Assembly (NCBI RefSeq): GCF_018687895.1
Contig: NZ_CP061307.1
Coordinates: 1-64,000, forward strand
DNA length: 64,000 bases
Reading direction: 5' to 3'
DNA from: Polynucleobacter sp. JS-JIR-II-50
GTDB taxonomy: Bacteria; Pseudomonadota; Gammaproteobacteria; Burkholderiales; Burkholderiaceae
The notes beneath the pieces are model-generated. The model had not been told where the DNA came from. It searched no databases and was given only the letters and a program-made list of their open reading frames with translations. How positions within the stretch are numbered: position 1 is the first letter of the stretch; each line of letters opens with the position of its first letter. Positions 1-10,580 of this stretch are shown in pieces. The position numbers and the translations under genes are program-made.

Positions 1-1197
1 TTGGCCTCCCAGTATTTTGGGCGCCCCATTAATGTTGGTTTTACACTCGCGGTCGAGGGTGGCGCAACCAATACGGCACCCCCCATAAAGCCGGAAGAAG
101 CTATAGAAAAGAATATTTCTATAGAGGTGCCGGAACCAAGCATATCGGTAGAAGAGGGTGCTTTTGAGATTGAAGATCACTCTAAACTCAACCCAAACCT
201 CACTTTTGAAACCTTTGTTACCGGTAAAGCCAATCAGCTTGCTAGGGCTGCGTCGATTCAGGTAGCGCACAACCCGGGAACGTCCTACAACCCCATGTTC
301 TTGTATGGCGGAGTTGGTCTTGGCAAGACCCATTTAATTCATGCGATTGGCAATCACCTCCTAAAAGAGAAGCCGAACGCCCGCATTCGTTACATCCACG
401 CTGAACAGTATGTTTCTGATGTGGTTCGCGCCTATCAACAAAAAGCGTTTGACCGCTTTAAGCGTTACTACCACTCATTAGACCTCTTACTTATTGATGA
501 CATTCAGTTTTTTAGTGGTAAGTCCAGGACGCAGGAAGAGTTTTTCTACGCTTTTGAGGCCCTGTTAAGCAACAAGGCCCAGGTCATTATTACTAGCGAC
601 ACCTACCCCAAAGAAATGGCAGGTATTGACGATCGCCTTATTTCTCGCTTTGATTCTGGGTTGACGGTTGCCATTGAGCCACCAGAACTAGAAATGCGTG
701 TTGCTATTTTGATGAAAAAGGCTATTAGCGAAGGCATCCCCATGAGTGAGGATGTTGCATTCTTTGTGGCAAAGCACTTACGCTCAAACGTTCGCGAATT
801 AGAAGGGGCCTTGAGAAAGATTTTGGCGTTTGTTCGCTTCCACGGCCGTGAAGTCACGATTGAGGTTGCCAGAACAGCCCTAAAAGACCTGCTTTCTATT
901 CAAAACCGACAAATTTCTGTCGAAAACATTCAAAAGGCAGTTGCTGACTTCTATAGCATTAAGGTCGCGGACATGTATTCCAAAAGACGCCCGGCCAATA
1001 TTGCTCGACCCCGCCAAATTGCAATGTTTATGGCCAAAGAATTGACACAAAAAAGCTTGCCGGAGATTGGTGAATTATTTGGTGGTAGAGACCATACAAC
1101 AGTCCTTCATGCTGTTCGTAAGATTGCAGATGAGCGAGCACATGATGGCCAGCTAAACCATGAGATTCACGTGATTGAGCAAACCCTAAAGGCGTAG
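1..1197 (+). CDS. dnaA: Chromosomal replication initiator DnaA, 5'-truncated by the window edge
   Basis: DnaA is the AAA+ ATPase that binds DnaA boxes and opens the origin. The visible 398 residues start in what looks like the tail of domain I, then a variable linker, then the AAA+ domain with Walker A GGVGLGKT (about 103-110) and Walker B LLIDD (about 163-167). The C-terminal DNA-binding domain has the signature [12 protein letters not shown] near 361-372. Most of domain I (the DnaB/DiaA contact domain, normally about 80 residues) is absent, and the first codon is TTG with no upstream sequence. The gene therefore almost certainly begins before the window, and TTG at base 1 should not be read as the start. 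It is followed by the oriC-like gap and dnaN. Confidence 0.97.
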   Translation: MASQYFGRPINVGFTLAVEGGATNTAPPIKPEEAIEKNISIEVPEPSISVEEGAFEIEDHSKLNPNLTFETFVTGKANQLARAASIQVAHNPGTSYNPMFLYGGVGLGKTHLIHAIGNHLLKEKPNARIRYIHAEQYVSDVVRAYQQKAFDRFKRYYHSLDLLLIDDIQFFSGKSRTQEEFFYAFEALLSNKAQVIITSDTYPKEMAGIDDRLISRFDSGLTVAIEPPELEMRVAILMKKAISEGIPMSEDVAFFVAKHLRSNVRELEGALRKILAFVRFHGREVTIEVARTALKDLLSIQNRQISVENIQKAVADFYSIKVADMYSKRRPANIARPRQIAMFMAKELTQKSLPEIGELFGGRDHTTVLHAVRKIADERAHDGQLNHEIHVIEQTLKA

Positions 1198-1461
1198 TTT
1201 TTTACCTGTGGATAACGTTGTGGACAACACTAGGGATAAGTTTGGGGATTAGATGTGGATAAATTGTGGAAAGACTCCGCTTCATGCAAAAATAGGGTGT
1301 TGATAAAAAGTTATCCCCTTTTTATGCAGTGCTTATACAAAAGTTTTCCACAGGTTTTTTAGTCTTCAATGTGTTGTTTTGTAAGGTGTTTTTGACTTAT
1401 CCACGGAATTTCGAGCCCTTATTACTATTACTACTAAGATATATACAAGGATTTAAAAGCA
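1198..1461. other. Putative replication origin (oriC): DnaA-box cluster between dnaA and dnaN
   Basis: This 264-bp gap holds many matches to the DnaA box TTATCCACA on both strands. Minus-strand copies: 1207-1215 (perfect), 1219-1227 (one mismatch), 1231-1239 (two mismatches) and 1254-1262 (perfect). Plus-strand copies: 1311-1319 (TTATCCCCT, two mismatches), 1344-1352 (TTTTCCACA) and 1397-1405 (TTATCCACG). The right end, about 1420-1460, is AT-rich with ATT/ACT runs and could be the unwinding element. Seeing the boxes is direct. Calling the gap the active origin is inference from position next to dnaA; the region upstream of dnaA is outside the window and could also contribute. Confidence 0.75.
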
Positions 1462-2577
1462 ATGCAACTCGTTAACACTTCTCGCGATAACCTACTAAAA
1501 CCTCTTCAGGTTGTTAGTGGAATTGTTGAACGTAGACACACACTGCCAATTTTGGCGAACCTTTTATTTAAAAAGGTTGGGGAGAAAGTTTCGTTCATCT
1601 CCACTGATATTGAAATTCAAATTACAACAAATGCTAATTTTGGTGTTGGAACAGAGGATGTAACAACAACTGTTGCTGCTAGAAAACTTTTAGATATTTT
1701 GCGTGCATTACCAGAAGGCCCGGTATCTTTAAATCTTAAAGACAACAAGATGGTTGTGCAGAGTGGTAAAAGCCGCTTCTCTTTGCAAACACTTTCTGCA
1801 ACTGAGTTTCCGGTAATGCAAAGTGTGGGTGAGGTAACCGCTGCTTGGAAAATGTCACAAAAGAGTTTTCGTCAACTCATTAGCCAAGTCCATTTTTCAA
1901 TGGCTCAGCAAGATATTCGTTACTATTTAAACGGAATGTTGTTGGTTATTGAAGGTAAAGAAGTGGTTGCAGTGGCGACAGACGGTCACCGCCTTGCTTA
2001 TTCTCAGGTTGAGTTGGCAGAGGCCCCATCAGGCTCTGGTCAAAAACAAGAGATCATTATTCCTCGTAAGACAATTTTGGAGTGTCAACATTTACTTGAG
2101 GATTCTGACGAGTCTTTAGAGATTAGTTTGACAGCTAACCAGGTGAAATTTGCATTTGGTGACATTGAATTAATTTCGAAGTTAGTTGAAGGCAAGTTCC
2201 CGGACTTCCAAAGGGTAATTCCGAAGGGTCATAAAAATTCACTCGTAGTTGGACGTGATGCTCTCCAGTCGGCGCTTCAACGTGCTGCAATTTTGACAAC
2301 AGATAAATTTAAGGGCGTTCGCTTTTCTCTTTCCCCAAACCGCATCACAATCCAATCAACCAATGCTGAGCAAGAAGAAGCTCAAGAAGAGATTGAGACT
2401 GAGTATGCTGGTGACGCGGTAGAAATTGGATTTAACGTTAGCTACTTGTTAGATGTTTTATCAAATCTAAAGAATGAAAAAATTCAAATTAGCTTAGGCG
2501 ATGCAAATAGCAGTGCTGTGATTACTCTGCCTGGCTCAGAGAGCTTTAAGTATGTTGTGATGCCAATGCGTATTTAA
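1462..2577 (+). CDS. dnaN: DNA polymerase III beta subunit (sliding clamp)
   Basis: DnaN forms the ring-shaped dimer that tethers polymerase III to DNA and also recruits Hda, MutS and ligase. The 371-residue length is normal for the family. The N-terminus (MQLVNTSRDNLLKPLQVVSG) and the C-terminal VVMPMRI are typical, the latter matching the conserved Met-Pro-Met-Arg end near the peptide-binding pocket. The gene follows the origin-like gap and is 11 bp upstream of gyrB, so the two are probably co-transcribed. I could not assign a convincing promoter in the AT-rich leader. Confidence 0.98.
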   Translation: MQLVNTSRDNLLKPLQVVSGIVERRHTLPILANLLFKKVGEKVSFISTDIEIQITTNANFGVGTEDVTTTVAARKLLDILRALPEGPVSLNLKDNKMVVQSGKSRFSLQTLSATEFPVMQSVGEVTAAWKMSQKSFRQLISQVHFSMAQQDIRYYLNGMLLVIEGKEVVAVATDGHRLAYSQVELAEAPSGSGQKQEIIIPRKTILECQHLLEDSDESLEISLTANQVKFAFGDIELISKLVEGKFPDFQRVIPKGHKNSLVVGRDALQSALQRAAILTTDKFKGVRFSLSPNRITIQSTNAEQEEAQEEIETEYAGDAVEIGFNVSYLLDVLSNLKNEKIQISLGDANSSAVITLPGSESFKYVVMPMRI

Positions 2578-2582
2578 CTTAG

Positions 2583-5087
<2,505 letters not shown>

Positions 5088-5090
5088 CTT

Positions 5091-5585
5091 ATGACATCCA
5101 AAAAATTAAAACCACCCAAGGTGGACCGATCTTCTATTGTTGTGAAGTCTTCACCCATTCATGGAAAAGGTGTCTTTGTTGCTAAGCCTATTAAAAAGGG
5201 TCAAGCAATCATTGAATACAAAGGTGAGCGCATCAGTTGGAAGCTTGCTGAAAAGCGCCACCCCCACGACCCCAAAGACCCCAATCACACCTTTTACTTT
5301 TCATTAGAAGATGGTCGCGTGATTGATGCGAAGTATGGCGGTAATGCTGCACGCTGGATCAACCACTCATGTAAGCCAATTTGCGAAACCCGTGAAGATA
5401 GCTTTGGTGGTGAGCCTCGTGTGTTTATTTATGCAAAACGCGCCCTTAAGGTCGGTGAAGAGTTGTTTTATGACTACTCACTTGATGTTGAGGGAAAGAT
5501 TACCAAGCAAATGAAAAAAGATTACGAATGCCGATGTGGTGCAAAAAAATGCCGTGGCACTATGCTTGCAATTAAAGAGAAGTAA
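5091..5585 (+). CDS. SET-domain protein (putative protein-lysine methyltransferase)
   Basis: The SET fold transfers methyl groups from SAM to lysine side chains. This 164-residue protein has all the hallmarks: GKGVFVAKPIKKG at about 25-37 (SAM-binding start), the pseudoknot motif RWINHSC at 88-94, the catalytic-site LFYDY at 125-129, and a post-SET zinc motif with Cys147, Cys149 and Cys154 (CRCGAKKCRG). It is small and free-standing with no other domain. It starts 3 bp after gyrB, so translational coupling in a dnaN-gyrB operon is likely. The substrate cannot be told from sequence; a DNA-associated or ribosomal protein is a guess. Family assignment is confident, function is not. Confidence 0.85.
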   Translation: MTSKKLKPPKVDRSSIVVKSSPIHGKGVFVAKPIKKGQAIIEYKGERISWKLAEKRHPHDPKDPNHTFYFSLEDGRVIDAKYGGNAARWINHSCKPICETREDSFGGEPRVFIYAKRALKVGEELFYDYSLDVEGKITKQMKKDYECRCGAKKCRGTMLAIKEK

Positions 5586-5596
5586 AAATAATTTTC

Positions 5597-5812
5597 ATGT
5601 TGTTCGTAACAATCCAAGAGTTAGAGGCCGCCATCAACTACTGGCGCAGTCAGTCCCCATCAGAGGGTGATGAGTTGCGGCTCTGCCCCGAAGCTTCCGC
5701 TCTAGCTAAACCATATGCGTTAATGATTGTGCAGGGTGCCCAGAGGGTGCCGGTGGACGTCTTGGACGACTTGGCTCGTTCAGCAATTCAACGCTTTCAA
5801 AAAATCACTTAA
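5597..5812 (+). CDS. Small conserved protein, DUF3717-like
   Basis: This 71-residue protein begins VTIQELEAAINYWRSQSPSEG and contains LCPEASALAKPYALMI. I recognise this as resembling the Burkholderiales DUF3717 family, whose function is unknown. It looks soluble and mostly helical, with no signal peptide or catalytic motif. It starts 11 bp after the SET-domain gene in the same direction. An overlapping frame at 5727-5912 has low-complexity membrane-like sequence and is not credible as a gene. The 105 bp that follow, up to the ABC transporter, hold an AT-rich stretch but no promoter I would defend. Confidence 0.65.
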   Translation: MLFVTIQELEAAINYWRSQSPSEGDELRLCPEASALAKPYALMIVQGAQRVPVDVLDDLARSAIQRFQKIT

Positions 5813-5917
5813 TCATTTTTATTTGTGGGCCCTGCAATGTTTAGGGTTATTGCTATATAAAGCCACGCTATCTTGGGGTATCCTCATATTCTTGCTCCCA
5901 AGTAGGGGGTAGAGGGT

Positions 5918-6685
5918 ATGAGATTGCAAGAAACAATATTAAAAACAATTGGACTGGGTAAATCTTTCAAGGGATTTTCTGCGGTCACTGATGTGAACCT
6001 AGATGTCGCCCGGGGAACTATTCATGCTTTGATTGGGCCCAATGGAGCTGGCAAAACAACTTGCTTCAATTTGCTGACTAAGTTTTTGGAGCCCAGTAGT
6101 GGCCAAATCTTATTCAATGGTTTTGATATCACCAAAGAGGCCCCCGCACAAATTGCCAGGCGGGGCATTATTCGCTCTTTTCAGATTTCCGCTGTTTTTC
6201 CACATTTAACAGTTATTGAAAATGTTCGTGTTGCACTGCAGCGAGGATTGGGAACCGAGTTTCATTTTTGGAAGTCTGGAAACTCCTTAAACATCCTTAA
6301 TGAGCGCGCACTAGAACTTCTTCACGAGGTTGGTCTGGAAGGCTTTGCCAACGAGGAAACCCTCAATCTAGCTTATGGCCGTAAAAGGGCGCTTGAAATT
6401 GCAACAACTTTAGCTATGGAGCCAGAGTTAATGCTTTTGGATGAGCCTACCCAGGGGATGGGCCATGAGGATGTAGAGCGTGTAACAGAGTTGATTGATC
6501 GTGTAGCTAAGGGCCGCACTATTCTGATGGTTGAGCACAACATGAAGGTGGTTTCTTCTATTGCTGATCGTATTACCGTTTTACAGCGTGGCTCTGTGCT
6601 GGCTGAGGGTTCTTATCACGAGGTTTCAAACAACCCGCTGGTTGTTGAGGCTTATATGGGTAGCCATGGGGGAGACAACCTATGA
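5918..6685 (+). CDS. livG: ABC transporter ATP-binding protein, LivG type
   Basis: LivG is one of the two ATPases of branched-chain amino acid type (HAAT) importers. The 255 residues carry Walker A GPNGAGKTT (about 40-48), the family motif GIIRSFQI, a Walker B MLLDEPTQGM, and the C-terminal extension GSHGGDNL. The signature loop reads LAYGRKRALEIA, a LivG-like variant of LSxGxxR. Its stop overlaps the livF start by ATGA (6682-6685), which implies translational coupling. The genes downstream supply the second ATPase, the binding protein and two permeases. Confidence 0.93.
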   Translation: MRLQETILKTIGLGKSFKGFSAVTDVNLDVARGTIHALIGPNGAGKTTCFNLLTKFLEPSSGQILFNGFDITKEAPAQIARRGIIRSFQISAVFPHLTVIENVRVALQRGLGTEFHFWKSGNSLNILNERALELLHEVGLEGFANEETLNLAYGRKRALEIATTLAMEPELMLLDEPTQGMGHEDVERVTELIDRVAKGRTILMVEHNMKVVSSIADRITVLQRGSVLAEGSYHEVSNNPLVVEAYMGSHGGDNL

Positions 6686-7386
6686 ACACCATGGCGCTAG
6701 AGGTTAAAAATTTAGAGTCTTGGTATGGCGAATCCCACATTTTGCATGGCGTGAACTTCGCTGTGCGTGATGGCGAGGTTGTTACCTTGCTGGGAAGAAA
6801 TGGCGCCGGTAGAAGCACCATTCTGAAGACCATCTTAGGATTAACTAGCAAAAGAACTGGTTCTGTAGAGGTGTATGGGGTGGAAACTATCTCCATGCCC
6901 ACTTATAAGACTGCTCGTTTGGGGGTAGGTTTTTGCCCAGAGGAAAGAGGCATTTTTGCTAGCTTGAGTACAGAGGAAAACCTTTTGCTTTTGCCAGAGA
7001 TTGCGCCTGGCGGTATGGGTTTGGATGAGATTTATGAAATGTTTCCAAACCTCTATGAAAGAAGAAATAGCCCCGGCACCCGCTTATCTGGTGGTGAGCA
7101 GCAAATGCTGGCGATGGCCCGCATTCTGAGAACCGGCGCAAAACTGTTGTTATTAGATGAGATTACTGAGGGCTTGGCGCCCGTGATCGTGCAAAAACTT
7201 GGCGAAGTTGTTACCAGTTTGCGCAACAAGGGATTCACGATTGTGTTGGTTGAGCAAAACTTCCGCTTTGCTGCGCCTTTGGCTGATCGTCATTATGTAG
7301 TTGAGCACGGAAATGTGGTTGAGGTGGTGCAACAAAGCGAGCTTGCCGAAAAAGCAACTTTATTAAATGAGTATCTTGGTGTTTAG
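6682..7386 (+). CDS. livF: ABC transporter ATP-binding protein, LivF type, with Arg in Walker A
   Basis: This is the partner ATPase of LivG. The 234-residue length is typical. Motifs: Walker A GRNGAGRST at 38-46, signature RLSGGEQQM, Walker B LLLLDEITEGL and the switch histidine region. The invariant Walker A lysine is replaced by arginine (codon AGA, residue 44), while the rest of the site is intact. I recall GRNGAGR variants in other betaproteobacterial LivF proteins, so this may be a lineage trait and not an inactivating change. ATG at 6682 gives the ATGA overlap; the fourth-codon ATG (6691) is an alternative start. Confidence 0.93.
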   Translation: MNTMALEVKNLESWYGESHILHGVNFAVRDGEVVTLLGRNGAGRSTILKTILGLTSKRTGSVEVYGVETISMPTYKTARLGVGFCPEERGIFASLSTEENLLLLPEIAPGGMGLDEIYEMFPNLYERRNSPGTRLSGGEQQMLAMARILRTGAKLLLLDEITEGLAPVIVQKLGEVVTSLRNKGFTIVLVEQNFRFAAPLADRHYVVEHGNVVEVVQQSELAEKATLLNEYLGV

Positions 7387-7408
7387 TGGATTTCTATAGG
7401 AGACGGTA

Positions 7409-8635
7409 ATGAAGTTAAAGCAAATAACCGCGTGTCTGGTTGCGGCGACCATGTTTGGTTCAAACCCAGTGTTTGCTCAAAGTGGATCAAAAGTAAGTGG
7501 TGATGTTGTAAAGATTGGTGTTTTGACCGATCTTTCATCAACCTATTCTGATTTGGCTGGTCCTGGCGCCGTAATTGCGGCAAAGATGGCCATCGCTGAC
7601 TTTTCCAAAGACGGCACCGTAATTGGAAAAAAGATTGAGCTTGTAAGTGCTGATCATCAAAACAAGGCTGATATTGCAGCAAACAAAGCGCGCGAATGGT
7701 ACGACAAAGACGGCGTGGATGTGATTGTTGAATTGGTTTCAACCAACGTAGCCTTGGCTGTGATGGAAGTTGCAGAGCAAAAAAACAAGATTACTTTGGT
7801 TTCTGGCGCAGCTTCTTTACCAATCACCAATGAAAAATGTACAGCGAACAATGTACATTGGACTTACGATACTTACGCGCTTTCTAACGGCACAGCTAAG
7901 GCTGTAGTAAAGCAGGGTAAAAAGAATTGGTACTTCATTACTGCTGACTACGCTTTCGGCGCTGCTTTAGAGAAGGACTCAACCAATGTTGTGACTGCAA
8001 ACGGCGGCAAGGTGTTGGGCACCAGTAAGCACCCATTCCCTAATAGCGATTTTTCTTCCTACCTCCTGAAGGCTCAAGCTAGCGGAGCGGATGTCGTTGC
8101 TTTGGCTAACGCCGGGCAAGACACTATCAACAGCGTAAAGCAAGCATCCGAGTTTGGTATCAACAAAAAGCAAACGGTTGTTCCATTGTTGATGTTTATC
8201 TCTGATGTGCACTCTTTAGGTCTTCCTGCCGCACAAGGCATGTATCTCACGGAAGGCTTCTACTGGGACAAGGATGACAAGACTCGCGCGTTCGCTAAAC
8301 GTTTTATCTTGCAACACAAGCGCATGCCAACCAGTGTTCAGGCTGGTGTTTATTCATCTGTTCTTGCTTACTTAAGTGCTGTGCAAAAAGCCGGTACCGA
8401 TGATACTCAGGCTGTAATGAAGGCTTTGAAGTCAACCAATATTGATGATGGTCTTTTCAAGGGCAAGATTCGTGCGGACGGTAAATTTGAGCATGACATG
8501 TATTTGTTAGAAGTGAAGAAGCCATCTGACTCTAAGAGCCCGTGGGACTATTACAACGTCAAGGCGGTGATTCCTGCTGCGGAGGCAACACAACCACTTT
8601 CATTGTCACGATGCAAGTTGGTTACTAACAAGTAA
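7409..8635 (+). CDS. ABC transporter periplasmic substrate-binding protein, LivK type
   Basis: This is the periplasmic receptor of the adjacent HAAT importer, in the Peripla_BP_6 style. The 408 residues begin with a Sec signal peptide (positive MKLK, hydrophobic core, cleavage expected after NPVFA near residue 23). Mature sequence VVKIGVLTDLSSTYSDLAGPG is the usual first strand and ligand loop. There is no lipobox, so the protein is probably soluble. A consensus-like SD (AGGAGAC) lies 8-14 bp upstream of ATG. The ligand could be a branched-chain amino acid, a short amide or an aromatic compound; sequence alone does not decide. Confidence 0.92.
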   Translation: MKLKQITACLVAATMFGSNPVFAQSGSKVSGDVVKIGVLTDLSSTYSDLAGPGAVIAAKMAIADFSKDGTVIGKKIELVSADHQNKADIAANKAREWYDKDGVDVIVELVSTNVALAVMEVAEQKNKITLVSGAASLPITNEKCTANNVHWTYDTYALSNGTAKAVVKQGKKNWYFITADYAFGAALEKDSTNVVTANGGKVLGTSKHPFPNSDFSSYLLKAQASGADVVALANAGQDTINSVKQASEFGINKKQTVVPLLMFISDVHSLGLPAAQGMYLTEGFYWDKDDKTRAFAKRFILQHKRMPTSVQAGVYSSVLAYLSAVQKAGTDDTQAVMKALKSTNIDDGLFKGKIRADGKFEHDMYLLEVKKPSDSKSPWDYYNVKAVIPAAEATQPLSLSRCKLVTNK

Positions 8636-8651
8636 TTGATCCCTATCTAGT

Positions 8652-9572
8652 ATGTTTGAACTTCTTGGAATTACCCCTCAAGGTCTGGTAGCCCAGCTCT
8701 TGGTGGGGCTTATTAATGGCTCGTTCTATGCCATATTGAGTTTGGGGTTGGCCATTATTTTTGGCCTTCTCAACATCATTAATTTTGCACATGGTGCCCA
8801 ATACACCATGGGTGCTTTTGTGGCTTGGATTGGTTTAACCCAGATTAGCCAATGGCTTGGCTTCCCTGACCTATCTATTAATTACTGGTTTGCTTTGATT
8901 GTTGTTCCATTGGTTCTAGCTGGTTTCGGCTTAATTCTGGAGCGCACAATGTTGCGCCGCCTGTATCACCTTGATCACTTATACGGCTTGTTGCTGACTT
9001 TTGGTCTAGCTCTCATTATTGAGGGCATGTTCCGTCACTGGTACGGCATCTCTGGAGAGAGCTATCCGGCCCCAGAGATATTGCAGGGAGCAATCCCGTT
9101 AGAGTCACTTGGCATCATCTTGCCAAAATATCGTGTTTGGGTGGTTGTTATCTCTTTGGCGGTTTGTTTCTCAACTTGGTATGTGATTGAGCGAACAAAG
9201 CTGGGTGCCTATTTGCGTGCTGGAACCGAAAACCCTAAATTATTACAAGCCTTTGGTATTAATGTGCCGTTGATGATTTCTTTAGCCTATGCTTATGGCG
9301 TAGGTTTGGCTGGTTTTGCTGGAGTATTGGCAGCCCCCATATTTCAAGTAAACCCATTGATGGGTTCGAACCTCATCATTGTTGTGTTTGCTGTGGTGGT
9401 AATTGGTGGCATGGGCTCAATCATGGGCGCGATTCTTACTGGTTTAGGTTTGGGTTTGGTTGAGGGCTTGACCAAAGTCTTTTATCCAGAAGCCTCCGGC
9501 GTTGTGATTTTTGTGATCATGGCAATTGTTCTTTTGATTCGTCCTGCTGGACTGTTTGGTCGGGAGAAATAA
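8652..9572 (+). CDS. livH: Branched-chain amino acid type ABC permease, LivH type
   Basis: LivH is one of two inner-membrane permeases of HAAT importers. The 306 residues contain about eight hydrophobic segments, the N-terminal motif LLVGLINGSFYAILSLGLAI, GLLNIINFAHG, and the conserved cytoplasmic loop RAGTENPKLLQAFGIN that docks on the ATPase. It lies 16 bp after the binding-protein gene and 2 bp before livM. Length and topology are normal. Confidence 0.94.
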   Translation: MFELLGITPQGLVAQLLVGLINGSFYAILSLGLAIIFGLLNIINFAHGAQYTMGAFVAWIGLTQISQWLGFPDLSINYWFALIVVPLVLAGFGLILERTMLRRLYHLDHLYGLLLTFGLALIIEGMFRHWYGISGESYPAPEILQGAIPLESLGIILPKYRVWVVVISLAVCFSTWYVIERTKLGAYLRAGTENPKLLQAFGINVPLMISLAYAYGVGLAGFAGVLAAPIFQVNPLMGSNLIIVVFAVVVIGGMGSIMGAILTGLGLGLVEGLTKVFYPEASGVVIFVIMAIVLLIRPAGLFGREK

Positions 9573-9574
9573 GC

Positions 9575-10504
9575 GTGAATCCAAAAACAAAATTGCTTTA
9601 TGGCATCTTGGTTTTAATTGCTCTATTGATGCCGTTCCAAGATTTTTTCTATCTCGTGTTTGCAATGAAGGTGTTGTGCTTCGCCCTTTTTGCATGCGCA
9701 TTTAATTTGCTTTTGGGTTTTACTGGGCTTCTATCTTTTGGGCACGCTGCATTTTTTGGAGCTGCTGCGTACATTACCGCCTACTTTTGCAAAGAAGCCG
9801 GCCTTTCTCCTGAGTTGGGAATTTTGTTAGGTGTTGTGGGCTCTGGTGTACTTGGCTTTTTAATTGGTTCTTTAGCCATTCGCAGGCAGGGCATCTACTT
9901 TGCCATGGTGACCTTGGCTCTCTCGCAAATGGTTTACTTTTTGGCTGTTCAACTCCCGTTTACGGGCGGTGAGGATGGCATTCAGGGCGTTCCGCGCGGC
10001 ACACTCTTTGGTTTCATTGACCTAAAAGATGATGTTGCGATGTATTACTTTGTGTTGGCGGTTTTCTTGTTTGGTTTTGCTGTGATCATGCGTGCAGTGC
10101 ACTCTCCGTTTGGTCAGGTTTTGAAGGCAATTCGTGAGAACGAGCCTCGCGCAGTTTCTTTGGGTTATGACGTTGATCGTTTCAAGCTCATGTCTTTTGT
10201 TATTTCTGCTGCCCTCTCTGGTTTGGCTGGATCTATGAAGTCCTTGGTATTCCAGTTAGCAACATTGACTGATGTTCATTGGCACATGTCTGGTGAAGTT
10301 GTATTGATGACCTTGCTTGGTGGTATGGGAACTATCCTGGGCCCAGTGGTTGGCGCTGGAATTGTTGTGGGTTTACAAAACTACCTTGCGAATATTGGCT
10401 CGTGGAGCACGATTGCAACTGGATTTATTTTCGTCATTTGTGTCTTGGCATTCCGTCGTGGTGTTGTTGGTGAAATTGCTGCGTACTATAAAAACAAAAA
10501 CTGA
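9575..10504 (+). CDS. livM: Branched-chain amino acid type ABC permease, LivM type
   Basis: LivM is the second permease of the importer. The 309 residues show many transmembrane segments, the family motif LLLGFTGLLSFGHAAFFGAAAY, and the docking loop VLKAIRENEPRAVSLGYDV. The start is GTG, 2 bp after the livH stop, which suggests coupled translation. It is the last gene of the five-gene transporter operon and is followed by a perfect 9-bp hairpin. Confidence 0.94.
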   Translation: MNPKTKLLYGILVLIALLMPFQDFFYLVFAMKVLCFALFACAFNLLLGFTGLLSFGHAAFFGAAAYITAYFCKEAGLSPELGILLGVVGSGVLGFLIGSLAIRRQGIYFAMVTLALSQMVYFLAVQLPFTGGEDGIQGVPRGTLFGFIDLKDDVAMYYFVLAVFLFGFAVIMRAVHSPFGQVLKAIRENEPRAVSLGYDVDRFKLMSFVISAALSGLAGSMKSLVFQLATLTDVHWHMSGEVVLMTLLGGMGTILGPVVGAGIVVGLQNYLANIGSWSTIATGFIFVICVLAFRRGVVGEIAAYYKNKN

Positions 10505-10536
10505 GTTTTTGTTTTTCCTTTTATTATTTGGCTTTT

Positions 10537-10563
10537 AGTGCGGCGCTTTCGCCGCACTCATTT
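10537..10563 (+). terminator. Hairpin after livM, probable terminator of the transporter operon
   Basis: A perfect 9-bp stem (AGTGCGGCG at 10537-10545 and its complement at 10550-10558) closes a CTTT loop. The T-tract after it is weak (CATTT), while a T-rich stretch lies before it, so termination may be incomplete or may also serve the other strand. Confidence 0.6.
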
Positions 10564-10580
10564 AAGTAAAAGAGACTCTC

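Noticed and set aside
1..3. TTG at base 1 as the start of dnaA
   Set aside because: The protein lacks most of domain I and the open frame runs off the window edge, so the start lies upstream.
1392..1425. TTGACT near 1392 as a dnaN promoter
   Set aside because: No -10 element at 16-18 bp; the nearest TATTAC lies 22 bp away.
5727..5912. 61-aa frame overlapping the DUF3717-like gene
   Set aside because: No SD, odd composition, and overlap with a better supported frame.
10317..10538. 73-aa frame overlapping the end of livM
   Set aside because: It is an out-of-frame shadow of a membrane protein gene and ends within the terminator.
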